Shown here in pieces: positions 26,155-35,250 of a stretch of 63,269 nt of DNA. A program made the translations under genes and the position numbers. The stretch is from Actinomadura latina NBRC 106108 (GTDB lineage: Bacteria; Actinomycetota; Actinomycetes; Streptosporangiales; Streptosporangiaceae). The notes beneath the pieces are model-generated. The model made no database searches. It was not told where the DNA came from and saw nothing but the letters and a program-made list of their open reading frames with translations. The stretch is from assembly GCF_001552195.1 (NCBI RefSeq), contig NZ_BCQS01000015.1, positions 1 to 63,269 on the forward strand. Direction: 5' to 3'. Each line of letters starts with the position of its first letter. Position 1 is the first letter of the stretch.

Positions 26155-26317
26155 GTCCGCCTCCTCGGGTTCGCGGCGCACGCTACCCGGCGGCCGGGCG
26201 GACGTGGCGGCCGGGTCGGCTAACCTTCGGATATCGGTGTGAGACTAGCTATTTACAGCGGATTCCGTGCTCACTTAGCATCATGACGACTGGATCAATC
26301 GCACTGAGGGAAGCGTG

Positions 26318-27709
26318 ATGATGGAGCCGGACGTGACCAGCCAGCAGCACGACGCGATGCAGAGGGCGGCCCGCGACCATCTGTGGATGCACTTCGCGCG
26401 CCACTCGGGATCCCAGGCCGGCGGCGAGATCCCCATGATCGTCCGGGGGGACGGCCCGTACGTGTACGACTCGGCCGGCCGCCGCTATCTGGACGGGCTG
26501 TCCGGCCTGTTCACCGTTCAGGCCGGGCACGGGCGCGAGGAACTGGCGCAGGCCGCCGCCAAGCAGGCCGCCGAGCTGGCCTACTTCCCGATCTGGTCGT
26601 ACGCGCACCCGAAGGCGGTGGAGCTGGCCGAGCGCCTCGCCGGCCTCGCGCCCGCCGGCCTGGACCGCGTCTTCTTCACCACCGGCGGCGGCGACGCCGT
26701 CGAGAGCGCCTGGAAGCTCGCCAAGCAGTACTTCAAGATGACCGGGAAGCCGGCCAAGCACAAGGTGATCAGCCGCGCGGTCGCCTATCACGGCACCCCG
26801 CACGGCGCGCTGTCGCTGACCGGGCTGCCCGAGCTGAAGGCCCCGTTCGAGCCGCTCGTGCCGAGCGCGTTCCGGGTGCCGAACACCAACATCTACCGGG
26901 CCGCCGAGCACCGCGACGACCCCGAGGCGTTCGGCCGGTGGGCCGCCGGCCGCATCGAGGAGGCCATCGAGTTCGAGGGCCCCGACACCGTCGCCGCCGT
27001 CTTCCTGGAGCCGGTGCAGAACGCCGGCGGATGCTTCCCGCCGCCGCCCGGCTACTTCGAGCGCGTCCGGGAGATCTGCGACCGGCACGACGTCCTGCTG
27101 GTGTCGGACGAGGTGATCTGCGCGTTCGGCCGGCTCGGCACGATGTTCGGCGCGCAGCGCTTCGGCTTCACGCCCGACATCATCACCTTCGCCAAGGGAG
27201 TGACGTCCGGGTACGCGCCGCTCGGCGGCATGCTCGTCACCGACCGCCTCTTCGAGCCGTTCAGGCACGGCACCGAGATGTTCGCGCACGGCTACACCTT
27301 CGGCGGTCACCCGGTGGCGGCGGCCGTGGCGCTGGCCAACCTCGACCTGTTCGAGCGCGAGGACCTGACCGGCCACGTCATGCGCAACAGGGACGCGTTC
27401 CGCGGCACGCTGGAGCGGCTCCTCGACCTGCCGATCGTCGGGGACGTCCGCGGCGACGGCTTCTTCTACGGCATCGAGCTGGTGAAGGACAAGGACACGC
27501 GGGAGACGTTCGGCGACGACGAGTGCGAGCGGCTGCTGCGCGGCTTCCTCGACAAGGCGCTCTACGAGGCGGGCCTGTACTGCCGCGCCGACGACCGCGG
27601 CGACCCCGTCGTCCAGCTGGCGCCGCCGCTGGTCTGCGACCAGGGGCACTTCGACGAGATCGAGCAGATCCTCCGTTCCGTCCTGACGGAGGCGTGGGCA
27701 CGGATGTGA
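26318..27709 (+). CDS. class III aminotransferase (omega-transaminase-like)
   Basis: A 463-residue PLP enzyme of the aspartate-aminotransferase family III: GPYVYDSAGRRYLDGLSGLFTVQAGHG, TTGGGDAVESAWKLAKQY for phosphate binding, VFLEPVQNAGG, the VSDEVICAFGRLG acidic residue and the PLP-lysine in ITFAKGVTSGYAPLGG. This subgroup uses beta-alanine, GABA, putrescine-type or aromatic amines with pyruvate or 2-oxoglutarate; the donor is unknown. Of several start codons, the ATG at 26318 sits 7 nt after GAGGG. It is co-oriented with the P450 gene 150 nt downstream. Confidence 0.9.
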   Translation: MMEPDVTSQQHDAMQRAARDHLWMHFARHSGSQAGGEIPMIVRGDGPYVYDSAGRRYLDGLSGLFTVQAGHGREELAQAAAKQAAELAYFPIWSYAHPKAVELAERLAGLAPAGLDRVFFTTGGGDAVESAWKLAKQYFKMTGKPAKHKVISRAVAYHGTPHGALSLTGLPELKAPFEPLVPSAFRVPNTNIYRAAEHRDDPEAFGRWAAGRIEEAIEFEGPDTVAAVFLEPVQNAGGCFPPPPGYFERVREICDRHDVLLVSDEVICAFGRLGTMFGAQRFGFTPDIITFAKGVTSGYAPLGGMLVTDRLFEPFRHGTEMFAHGYTFGGHPVAAAVALANLDLFEREDLTGHVMRNRDAFRGTLERLLDLPIVGDVRGDGFFYGIELVKDKDTRETFGDDECERLLRGFLDKALYEAGLYCRADDRGDPVVQLAPPLVCDQGHFDEIEQILRSVLTEAWARM

Positions 27710-27786
27710 CCGGAATGTCGGCTCCGGGGGTGTCCCGGGGCCCGGCACGGTTAATGTGAGGCGGGTCACCGCCCGGATCAGTGTGC

Positions 27787-27817
27787 ACGTGCAGCTTTAC
27801 TTTGAGAGGCTGCATGT
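27787..27817. promoter_or_regulatory. inverted repeat upstream of the P450 gene
   Basis: ACGTGCAGC - 13 nt - GCTGCATGT, 8 of 9 positions complementary, about 40 nt before the P450 start. It may be an operator or a leader hairpin. Confidence 0.35.
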
Positions 27818-27858
27818 AAACCGAATCGGGTTCGGAAAGTGATTTAGGTGGTGGGCGC

Positions 27859-29106
27859 GTGCTCAAGGTCGAGGACATCAACCTGACGGACTGGGATTTC
27901 TGGCGGCGGCCGCACGAGTACCGGCACGACGCGTTCAAGGCGCTGCGCCGGCACCCGGAGCTGGTCCACTTCGAGGAACCCGACATCGTCATCGCGCCGC
28001 AGGGCCCCGGCTACTACGCGCTCACCCGGCACGCCGACATCGTCGAGGCGTCCCGCCGCGCGCAGGACTTCTGCTCCGGCAAGGGCGCCATCAGCATCCC
28101 GGACATGCCCGGCGACATGCACGAGTACTTCGGCTCCATGATCAGCATGGACGACCCCCGGCACGCCAAGATCCGGCGGATCGTGTCCCGGGCGTTCTCC
28201 CCGCGCATGATCGAGCGGTTCGAGGACAAGGTCGAGTCCGTCGCCGGGGAGATCGTCGAGAACATGGCGGCCGGCGGCGGCACCGGCGACTTCGTCGCGG
28301 ACGTCGCCGCGCGGCTCCCGCTGCGGATCATCTGCGGGCTGATGGGCATCGGCGAGGAGCACTACCGGACGGTCCTCGACTCCACCAACGTCATCCTCGC
28401 CGGAAACGACGCCGAGTTCATCCCGTCCGACAACGCCGAGGAAATGGCGATGGCGCTGCTCGGCGCGGGCGAGACGCTCAAGGGCATCGTCGAGGACCTC
28501 GGCCGGCAGCGCCGCGAGAACCCCACCGACGACCTCATCTCCGCGCTGGTGAACGCCAACGTCGACGGCGAGTCGCTCACCGACCAGGAGCTCGGCTCGT
28601 TCTTCATCCTGCTGGTCGTCGCCGGGAACGAGACCACCCGCAACGCCATCGCGCACGGCCTCGACCTGTTCACCCGCCATCCCGACCAGCGGGCCCTGCT
28701 CACCGAGGACTTCGACGGCCGCATGCCGGGCGCGATCGAGGAGATCGTCCGGTACGTGTCGCCGGTCATCTGGATGCGCCGCACCGCGACCCGCGACACC
28801 ATGCTCAACGAGCACGAGATCAAGGAGGGCGACAAGCTCGTCCTCTACTACGGGTCGGCCAACCGCGACGAGTCCGTGTTCACCGACCCGGACAAGTTCG
28901 ACATCCTGCGCGACCCGAACCCGCACGTCGGGTTCGGCGGGCCCGGGCCGCACTTCTGCCTCGGCGCGCACCTGGCCCGGCGCGAGATCACCGTGATGTT
29001 CCGCGAGCTGCTGCGCCGGACGCCGGACATCCGCGCCGCCGCCGAGCCCGACCGGCTGGAGTCCAACTTCATCAACGGGATCAAGCGCCTGCCCTACACG
29101 TTCTGA
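27859..29106 (+). CDS. cytochrome P450
   Basis: A 415-residue soluble bacterial P450. It shows the I-helix motif VVAGNETTRNAIAHG (about residue 254), ExxR in EEIVRYVSP (about 295), and the heme loop FGGPGPHFCLGAHLARRE (Cys ligand about residue 364). IWMRRTATRDTMLNEHEIKEGDK and the C-terminal FINGIKRLPYTF resemble the CYP125/CYP142/CYP124-like group that hydroxylates steroid or fatty side chains, but this is only a resemblance. It starts at GTG with a G-rich region upstream. No ferredoxin gene is adjacent. Confidence 0.92.
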   Translation: MLKVEDINLTDWDFWRRPHEYRHDAFKALRRHPELVHFEEPDIVIAPQGPGYYALTRHADIVEASRRAQDFCSGKGAISIPDMPGDMHEYFGSMISMDDPRHAKIRRIVSRAFSPRMIERFEDKVESVAGEIVENMAAGGGTGDFVADVAARLPLRIICGLMGIGEEHYRTVLDSTNVILAGNDAEFIPSDNAEEMAMALLGAGETLKGIVEDLGRQRRENPTDDLISALVNANVDGESLTDQELGSFFILLVVAGNETTRNAIAHGLDLFTRHPDQRALLTEDFDGRMPGAIEEIVRYVSPVIWMRRTATRDTMLNEHEIKEGDKLVLYYGSANRDESVFTDPDKFDILRDPNPHVGFGGPGPHFCLGAHLARREITVMFRELLRRTPDIRAAAEPDRLESNFINGIKRLPYTF

Positions 29107-29148
29107 CCACCACGGGCCACCACCACAGGCCGACCACCACGCGCTGAT

Positions 29149-29892
29149 CTACCAGGGCAGCCGGCCGTCCTCGGCGAGGAACGCGCCCGTCGGGCCGTCC
29201 TCGCCGAGCACGGCCACCCCCGCGATCACGGACGCCCCCTCTTGCGGCGTCCGGTCCCCGGCGTGGTCGTTCAGGTCCGTCGCGCAATAGCCGGGCGTGG
29301 CGGCGTTCACCGTGATCGAGGTGCCGGCCAGTTCCTTGGCGTAGGCCACGGTGACGGCGTTCAGCGCGGACTTGGACGTGTTGTACGGCAGCAGGTTGAC
29401 GCCGTGGACGGCGCTGGACGGGTCGCTGTGCATGGTGAGCGAGCCGAGTCCGCTGGAGACGTTGACGATCCGCCCGGCGGGGGAGCGGCGCAGCAGCGGC
29501 AGCATCGCGTTGGTGACCGCGACGACGCCGAACACGTTGGTCTCGAACGCGGTCCGGACCAGGTCGGGGGCCGTCCGGCTCGGCGGGCACGAGCGCCCGC
29601 CGTCGGCGGCGTCCGTCGTCGTGATCGCGGCGTTGTTGATCAGGATGTCGAGCCGCCCGAACTCGGCGTCGATCAGCTTGGCGGCGGCCTCGACGGTCTC
29701 CGGGTCGGTGACATCGAGCCGGACGAAACGGGCGTCGATCCCCGCGGCCTCCAGCGTGGCCGCGGCCCGCTCGCCGCGCTCGGCCGAACGGGCCCCGAGC
29801 AGGACGGTGATGCCGCCGGCGCCGAGGATGCGGGCCGTCTCGAAGCCGATGCCCTTGTTGGCTCCGGTGATGAGTGCGATTCGTGTCGTCAT
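29149..29892 (-). CDS. SDR family NAD(P)-dependent oxidoreductase
   Basis: A 247-residue short-chain dehydrogenase: TGANKGIGFE, ARSAERGE (the Arg suggests NADP(H)), NNAAIT, VNVSSGLGS, the catalytic YNTSK and NAATPGYCATDLN. The layout resembles the carbonyl reductase-like SDRs often found divergent from an MmyB-type regulator, which is the arrangement here. The substrate is unknown. Confidence 0.9.
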   Translation of the reverse strand: MTTRIALITGANKGIGFETARILGAGGITVLLGARSAERGERAAATLEAAGIDARFVRLDVTDPETVEAAAKLIDAEFGRLDILINNAAITTTDAADGGRSCPPSRTAPDLVRTAFETNVFGVVAVTNAMLPLLRRSPAGRIVNVSSGLGSLTMHSDPSSAVHGVNLLPYNTSKSALNAVTVAYAKELAGTSITVNAATPGYCATDLNDHAGDRTPQEGASVIAGVAVLGEDGPTGAFLAEDGRLPW

Positions 29893-30006
29893 GCCGTCCA
29901 GGCTTCTCGGCGGCGCCGGCGATGAGGAGAGACCGGCCGAGGCTGGGACCGGCCGTACCACCCTCGGCCTGGCGCCGCCGCCGCGCCGTCGGACATGCTG
30001 GAGGGC

Positions 30007-30849
30007 ATGGACCGGAAGGAGATGGCGGCGTTCCTGCGCTCCCGCCGCGCCCGCATCCAGCCCGCCGACGTCGGGCTCCCCGGCGGGCCCCGGCGCCGCA
30101 CCCCCGGCCTGCGCCGCGAAGAGATCGCTCAGCTGGCCGGCATGTCGGTGGACTACTACATCCGGCTGGAGCAGGGGCGCGGGCCCCATCCGTCCAGGCA
30201 GATCCTCGGTGCGCTGGCACGCGCGCTGAGGCTCACCGACGACGAGCGCGGTCACCTCTACAACCTGGCGGGGGAGCAGCCGGACCCGCCGCACGGGCCC
30301 TCGCGGGACGTCCCGCCGGGCATCCTGCACCTGCTCGAACGGCTGGACGACACGCCCGCCTACGTGCTGAACGCCCGGCAGGACATCCTCGCCTGGAATC
30401 CGCTGGCCGCGGCGCTCATGACCGACTTCGCGGCGATGGCGCCCCGCGACCGCAACGTCGTCCGCTGGCTGTTCACCGGGCCGGCCATCGAGCGGTACGG
30501 CACCGACGAGTACGTGACGCAGCTGGCGCGCGAGCTGGCCGCGGACCTGCGGGCGTCGTCCGGCCGGTATCCCGGCGACCCCGGCATCGCCGAACTCGTC
30601 GCCGACGTCGCGGCCCGCAGCCCGCTGTTCGCCCGGCTGTGGGACGAGGGCGAGGTCGGGATCAGGCGCGGCAGCCGCAAGCTCATGAGGCATCCCGTCG
30701 TCGGCGAGCTGGAGATGCACTGCGACGTCCTGTACGTCCCCGAACGCGACCAGCGGGTCGTCCTCTACACCACCGCGCCCGGGACGCCGTCCCACGAGGC
30801 GATGAAGCTGCTGCGCGTCGTCGGGTCCCAGGACCTCAGCGTCCGCTGA
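30007..30849 (+). CDS. XRE/MmyB-like transcriptional regulator
   Basis: A 280-residue regulator with an N-terminal helix-turn-helix (LRSRRARIQPADVGLP, then TPGLRREEIAQLAGMSVDYYIRLEQGRG, about residues 8-65) and a C-terminal PAS-like MmyB ligand-binding domain (about 95-275; YVLNARQDILAWNPLA). MmyB-type proteins bind fatty acid-like ligands and often control an adjacent oxidoreductase, here the divergent SDR gene 114 bp away. The ATG at 30007 matches the usual family start; the GGAGGG before it is closer than usual (1 nt), so an ATG at 29995 cannot be excluded. Confidence 0.9.
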   Translation: MDRKEMAAFLRSRRARIQPADVGLPGGPRRRTPGLRREEIAQLAGMSVDYYIRLEQGRGPHPSRQILGALARALRLTDDERGHLYNLAGEQPDPPHGPSRDVPPGILHLLERLDDTPAYVLNARQDILAWNPLAAALMTDFAAMAPRDRNVVRWLFTGPAIERYGTDEYVTQLARELAADLRASSGRYPGDPGIAELVADVAARSPLFARLWDEGEVGIRRGSRKLMRHPVVGELEMHCDVLYVPERDQRVVLYTTAPGTPSHEAMKLLRVVGSQDLSVR

Positions 30850-30879
30850 GGCCCCGGGCCCCGGCCCCGGTCAGCGCAG

Positions 30880-32424
30880 TCAGCGCAGCTCGCGCTTGAG
30901 GATCTTGCCGGTGGCGGTCATCGGCAGCTCGTCCCGGAACTCCACGATCCGCGGGTACTTGTAGTTGGCGAACTGCTCCTTGCCCCACGCGACCAGCTCG
31001 TCCTCGGTCACGGTGGCGTCCGGCGTCCGGATCACGTACGCCTTGATCTCCTCGCCGTGCGAGGGGTGCTCGACGCCCACGACCGCGGCCAGCGACACCT
31101 CCGGGTGCGTCATCAGGACCTCTTCGAGCTCCCGCGGGTACACGTTGTACCCGCCCCGGATGATCATGTCCTTGGAGCGGTCGATGATGTAGTAGTAGCC
31201 GTCCTCGTCGCGGCGGGCCACGTCACCGGTCCGGAACCAGCCGTCCCTGATGGACGACTCGGTCGCCTCGGGCCGGCCGTAGTAGCCCTTCATGATGTTG
31301 TGCCCGCGGATGGCGATCTCGCCGGGCCCCTCGCCCTCGATCTCCTTCCAGTCGTCGTCGATCAGCTTCATCTCGACGCCCCAGACGGGCAGGCCGATCG
31401 AGCCGGGCTTGGTCGGGCGGTCCGGGCGGTTGAACGAGGCCACCGGCGACGTCTCCGACAGGCCGTAGCCCTCCAGGACGTCCACGTCGAACTTGCTCTT
31501 GATCCCCTTGAGGACCTCCATCGGCAGTGCCGACCCGCCCGACACCGCGACCCGCAGGTTCTCCTTGATGGCCGCGATGTCCTCGGCGGACGTGTCGTCG
31601 GTGAGCAGCCCCCAGTACATCGTCGGGACGCCCGCGAAGATGTTGACCTTCTCCTTCACCATCAGCTCGACGGCCTGCTTGGCGTCGAACCGCGGCTGCA
31701 TGACGAGCGTCCCGCGCCGGTAGAAGCCGACGTTCATCACGCACGTCTGGCCGAAGATGTGGAACAGCGGCAGCGTCACCAGCGACGTGTCGTGCAGCGT
31801 CCGGTAGAAGAGCGTGTCGTCCACCATCGCGTTCGACAGCAGGTTGCTGTGCGTGAGTTCCGCGCCCTTCGGCTGGCCCGTCGTCCCGCTCGTGTAGATG
31901 ATGACGGCGGTGTCGTCCGGGCTGGTCTGCGCGCTGCCGAACGTGCTCGGCTGCCCGGCGAGCGCGGCCCAGAACAGCTCCGCGCCCTCGACCGGGGACT
32001 CGGTCGCCGCCGGGTTCGCCGGCAGCAGGAAGAAGTGTTCGCAGGCGTCCGCCCGCGCGAAGCCGGCGTGCCCCATCTCGCCGAGCGGCAGTTCCGGCGT
32101 CCCCTCGAAGCAGAAGAACGCCTTCGCCTCGGAGTCGCCCAGGTGGTAGGCGATCTCCCGCGGCTTGAGCAGGACGTTCAGCGGGACGACCACCGCGCCC
32201 GCCTTGAGCGCCCCGAAGTACACCATCGGGAAGTAGGGGAGGTTCGGGCTGGACAGCGCCACCTTGTCGCCCGGTCCGATGCCGCGCGCCCGCAGCAGGT
32301 TCGCGACCTGGCTCGCGACCGAGTCGATGAACGCGTAGGAGAGCCGGAGGTCGCCGAACACGACGGCGTCCCGGTCGGGCGTCTCCCGGGCGGCGTCCTC
32401 CAGCAGCACGGACAGGTTGAGCAT
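30880..32424 (-). CDS. long-chain fatty acid-CoA ligase (ANL superfamily)
   Basis: A 514-residue adenylate-forming enzyme. The P-loop is IIYTSGTTGQPKGAELTH (about residue 175); later motifs are VSGGSALP, EGYGLSETSP, GWFRTGDVARRDEDGYYYIIDRSKDMI in two blocks, NVYPRELEEVL and the C-terminal catalytic Lys in MTATGKILKREL. It should activate a carboxylic acid to its acyl-CoA via acyl-AMP; length and the LPLFHIFGQ motif suit medium- to long-chain fatty acids. It is divergent from leuS, with an ACCGGCCGGT palindrome 24 nt before its start. Confidence 0.92.
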   Translation of the reverse strand: MLNLSVLLEDAARETPDRDAVVFGDLRLSYAFIDSVASQVANLLRARGIGPGDKVALSSPNLPYFPMVYFGALKAGAVVVPLNVLLKPREIAYHLGDSEAKAFFCFEGTPELPLGEMGHAGFARADACEHFFLLPANPAATESPVEGAELFWAALAGQPSTFGSAQTSPDDTAVIIYTSGTTGQPKGAELTHSNLLSNAMVDDTLFYRTLHDTSLVTLPLFHIFGQTCVMNVGFYRRGTLVMQPRFDAKQAVELMVKEKVNIFAGVPTMYWGLLTDDTSAEDIAAIKENLRVAVSGGSALPMEVLKGIKSKFDVDVLEGYGLSETSPVASFNRPDRPTKPGSIGLPVWGVEMKLIDDDWKEIEGEGPGEIAIRGHNIMKGYYGRPEATESSIRDGWFRTGDVARRDEDGYYYIIDRSKDMIIRGGYNVYPRELEEVLMTHPEVSLAAVVGVEHPSHGEEIKAYVIRTPDATVTEDELVAWGKEQFANYKYPRIVEFRDELPMTATGKILKRELR

Positions 32425-32447
32425 GGCACTCCTCGCGCGAAAAGGTG

Positions 32448-32457
32448 ACCGGCCGGT
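32448..32457. promoter_or_regulatory. palindrome upstream of the acyl-CoA ligase gene
   Basis: ACCGGCCGGT, a perfect 10-bp palindrome 24 nt before the ligase start. It may be an operator core; in such GC-rich DNA it may also be chance. Confidence 0.25.
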
Positions 32458-32627
32458 TAGTTACCGCCGAGTCTACGAACGGTTCCGCACATCCTGCCGC
32501 CCGGGGTCGTCGGAAAGCCAACTTTTCCGGCGCTTTGACGTGCCGTTTCAGCCGACCCTCCCGCCGGCGGGGCCCGGCCGGGGCCAAATACCGGCGGAAG
32601 GGCTTGCGGCTGCGCTACTCTTGATGT

Positions 32628-32663
32628 ATGTCAGCCAGGCTGCTCCTCGAACGACCACGTTGA
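32628..32663 (+). CDS. leuL: Leu-rich leader peptide of leuS
   Basis: An 11-codon frame MSARLLLERPR with three consecutive leucine codons (CTG CTC CTC, 32640-32648), ending at TGA 32663. It precedes two hairpins and leuS, the gene for leucyl-tRNA synthetase, which is the arrangement expected for ribosome-mediated attenuation by charged tRNA-Leu. TACTCT ends 6 nt before the ATG, so the transcript may start at the ATG itself. An overlapping frame from ATG 32624 reads MYVSQAAPRTTTLTH and lacks the Leu run, making it the less likely regulator. Confidence 0.72.
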   Translation: MSARLLLERPR

Positions 32664-32729
32664 CGCACTGACGTCAGCGTGGTGGCCCCTCCTGTGCGAG
32701 GGGCCGTTTCATGTCGGCGGACGGCCCCT
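32654..32729 (+). promoter_or_regulatory. leuS attenuator: stacked and alternative hairpins
   Basis: Hairpin 1: ACCACGTTGACG (32654-32665) pairs with CGTCAGCGTGGT (32672-32683), 12 bp with one wobble and overlapping the leader stop codon. Hairpin 2: GGCCCCTC (32684-32691) pairs with GAGGGGCC (32698-32705), 6-nt loop, followed by gtttc: the likely terminator. Alternative hairpin 3: AGGGGCCGT (32699-32707) pairs with ACGGCCCCT (32721-32729) and excludes hairpin 2. How a stalled ribosome tips the balance cannot be settled by eye. Confidence 0.68.
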
Positions 32730-32775
32730 GACCCGGAAGCACGAAGTCCAGCAGCACGAAGCGGAGTCTGTAAGC

Positions 32776-35244
32776 GTGAGCAGCGACGAGCACTACGACC
32801 CACGGGCGGTTCAGGACAAGTGGCAGGCCCGCTGGGCGGAGCTCGACCCGTTCGCGGCCGACGAGAAGGACACCGGCACCGAGCGCCGCTACGCGCTGGA
32901 CATGTTCCCCTACCCCAGCGGTGACCTGCACATGGGGCACGCGGAGGCGTTCGCCATCGGCGACGTGCCCGCGCGCTACTGGCTCCAGCGCGGCTACAAC
33001 GTCATGCACCCTATTGGGTGGGACTCCTTCGGCCTGCCCGCCGAGAACGCCGCCATCATGCGCGACTCGCACCCCGCCGAATGGACGTACGCCAACATCG
33101 AGACGCAGGCGGCCTCCTTCCACCGGTACGCGCCGTCCTTCGACTGGTCGCGCCGCCTGCACACCTCCGACCCCGAGTACTACAAGTGGACGCAGTGGCT
33201 GTTCCTGCGCTTCTACGAGCGGGGACTGGCCTACCGCAAGGGCGGCCACGTCAACTGGTGCCCGAAGGACCAGACCGTCCTGGCCAACGAGCAGGTCGTC
33301 GGCGGGCACTGCGAGCGCTGCGGCGCACTGGTCGAGAAGCGCGTGCTGACCCAGTGGTACTTCAAGATCACCGACTACGCCGACCGGCTGCTGGACGACA
33401 TGGCGCAGCTGGAGGGCAAGTGGCCCGAGCGCGTCCTGCTGATGCAGCGCAACTGGATCGGCCGCTCCACCGGCGCCGACGTCGACTTCGTCATCGAAGG
33501 ACGGGACGAGCCCGTCACCGTCTACACCACCCGTCCCGACACCCTGTTCGGCGCCACGTTCATGGTGGTCGCCGCCGACGCCGCGCTGGCCGAGGAGATC
33601 TGCCACCCCGACCACCGGGCCGAGTTCGAGGCCTACCGCGAGGGGGTCTCGCGGGAGAGCGAGATCGAGCGGCTGTCCACCGAGCGCGAGAAGACCGGCG
33701 TGTTCCTGGGCCGCTACGCGGTCAACCCGGTCAACGGCGAGCGGCTGCCCGTGTGGGCGTCCGACTACGTGCTGGCCGAGTACGGGCACGGCGCGATCAT
33801 GGCCGTCCCGGCGCACGACCAGCGCGACCTGGACTTCGCGCTGAAGTTCGGCCTGCCCGTGCGCGTCGTCGTCGAGACCGGCCTGCCCGACCCCGCCGAG
33901 ACCGGCGTCGCCACCCCCGGCGACGGCGCGATCGTCAACTCCGGGCCGATCGACGGGCTGACCAAGGCCGACGGCATCGCCCGCATCACCGAGATCCTGG
34001 CGGAGCGCGGCACCGGCCGCGCCTCCGTCAACTTCCGGCTGCGCGACTGGCTGGTGTCCCGGCAGCGGTTCTGGGGCTGCCCGATCCCGATCGTCCACTG
34101 CGAGTCCTGCGGGGAGGTGCCCGTCCCGGACGAGCAGCTGCCGGTGGCGCTGCCCGAGGGCCTGCGCGGCGCCGACCTGGCGCCCAAGGGCACCTCGCCG
34201 CTGGCCGCCGCGTCCGACTGGGTGAACACCGAGTGCCCCAAGTGCGGCGGCGCCGCCACGCGCGACACCGACACCATGGACACGTTCGTCGACTCGTCCT
34301 GGTACTACTTCCGCTACTGCTCGCCCGGCTACGAGCACGGCCCGTTCGACGTCGAGCAGGTCCGCAGGTGGATGCCCGTCGACCAGTACACGGGCGGCGT
34401 CGAGCACGCCATCCTGCACCTGCTGTACAGCCGGTTCTTCACCAAGGTCCTGTACGACATGGGGATGGTCGACTTCACCGAGCCGTTCACGCGGCTGCTG
34501 AACCAGGGCCAGGTGATCAACCAGGGCAAGGCGATGTCGAAGTCGCTGGGCAACGGGGTCGACCTGGGCGAGCAGATCGGCGAGTTCGGGGTGGACGTCG
34601 TCCGGCTGGCGATCCTGTTCTCCGGCCCGCCCGAGGACGACATCGACTGGGCGGACGTGTCCCCGCACGGCATGTCGAAGTTCCTGTCCCGCGTCCACCG
34701 CATCGCCACCGAGGTGACGTCGCCGGTCGACGCCGATGTCACCACGGGCGACACGGCGCTGCGCCGCGTCACGGCGCACACCGTCGACGAGGCGACCACG
34801 CTGGTCGAGACGGAGCGGTTCAACGTCGCGATCGCGCGGATCATGGAGCTGGTCACCGCGACGCGCAAGGCCATCGACTCCGGGCCCGGCGCCGCCGACC
34901 CGGCCGTCCGCGAGGCCGCCGAGACGATCGCGATCCTGCTGTCCCTGTTCGCCCCCTACACCGCCGACGAGGCGTGGGAGTTGCTGGGCCGCACCGCCCC
35001 GGTGATCCGCGCGGGCTGGCCCACGGCCGACCCGGCGCTGCTGGTGGAGGAGTCGGTCACCTGCGTCGTCCAGGTCGCCGGCAAGGTCCGCGACCGCCTG
35101 GAGGTCCCGCCGGCCATCGCCGACGAGGAACTGGAGCGCAAGGCCCTGGCCTCGCCCAAGATCCAGGACGCCCTGGCCGGCGCCGAGATCGCCAAGATCA
35201 TCGTCCGCGCCCCCAAGATCGTCAACATCGTCCCCAAGCGCTGA
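32776..35244 (+). CDS. leuS: leucyl-tRNA synthetase
   Basis: An 822-residue class I synthetase. The N-terminal catalytic core has the HIGH signature as YPSGDLHMGHAEAF (about residue 55); the CP1 editing domain (about 225-420) contains TTRPDTLFGATFMVVAA and AVPAHDQRDLDFA; the second core half carries DTFVDSSWYYFRYCSP, and the KMSKS loop appears as AMSKSLGN (about residue 590). An anticodon-binding domain follows, with a C-terminal domain ending in VRAPKIVNIV. It charges tRNA-Leu. The start is GTG with GGAG 10 nt upstream. Expression is probably controlled by the upstream leader. Three hairpins follow the stop. Confidence 0.97.
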   Translation: MSSDEHYDPRAVQDKWQARWAELDPFAADEKDTGTERRYALDMFPYPSGDLHMGHAEAFAIGDVPARYWLQRGYNVMHPIGWDSFGLPAENAAIMRDSHPAEWTYANIETQAASFHRYAPSFDWSRRLHTSDPEYYKWTQWLFLRFYERGLAYRKGGHVNWCPKDQTVLANEQVVGGHCERCGALVEKRVLTQWYFKITDYADRLLDDMAQLEGKWPERVLLMQRNWIGRSTGADVDFVIEGRDEPVTVYTTRPDTLFGATFMVVAADAALAEEICHPDHRAEFEAYREGVSRESEIERLSTEREKTGVFLGRYAVNPVNGERLPVWASDYVLAEYGHGAIMAVPAHDQRDLDFALKFGLPVRVVVETGLPDPAETGVATPGDGAIVNSGPIDGLTKADGIARITEILAERGTGRASVNFRLRDWLVSRQRFWGCPIPIVHCESCGEVPVPDEQLPVALPEGLRGADLAPKGTSPLAAASDWVNTECPKCGGAATRDTDTMDTFVDSSWYYFRYCSPGYEHGPFDVEQVRRWMPVDQYTGGVEHAILHLLYSRFFTKVLYDMGMVDFTEPFTRLLNQGQVINQGKAMSKSLGNGVDLGEQIGEFGVDVVRLAILFSGPPEDDIDWADVSPHGMSKFLSRVHRIATEVTSPVDADVTTGDTALRRVTAHTVDEATTLVETERFNVAIARIMELVTATRKAIDSGPGAADPAVREAAETIAILLSLFAPYTADEAWELLGRTAPVIRAGWPTADPALLVEESVTCVVQVAGKVRDRLEVPPAIADEELERKALASPKIQDALAGAEIAKIIVRAPKIVNIVPKR

Positions 35245-35250
35245 CGAGCC

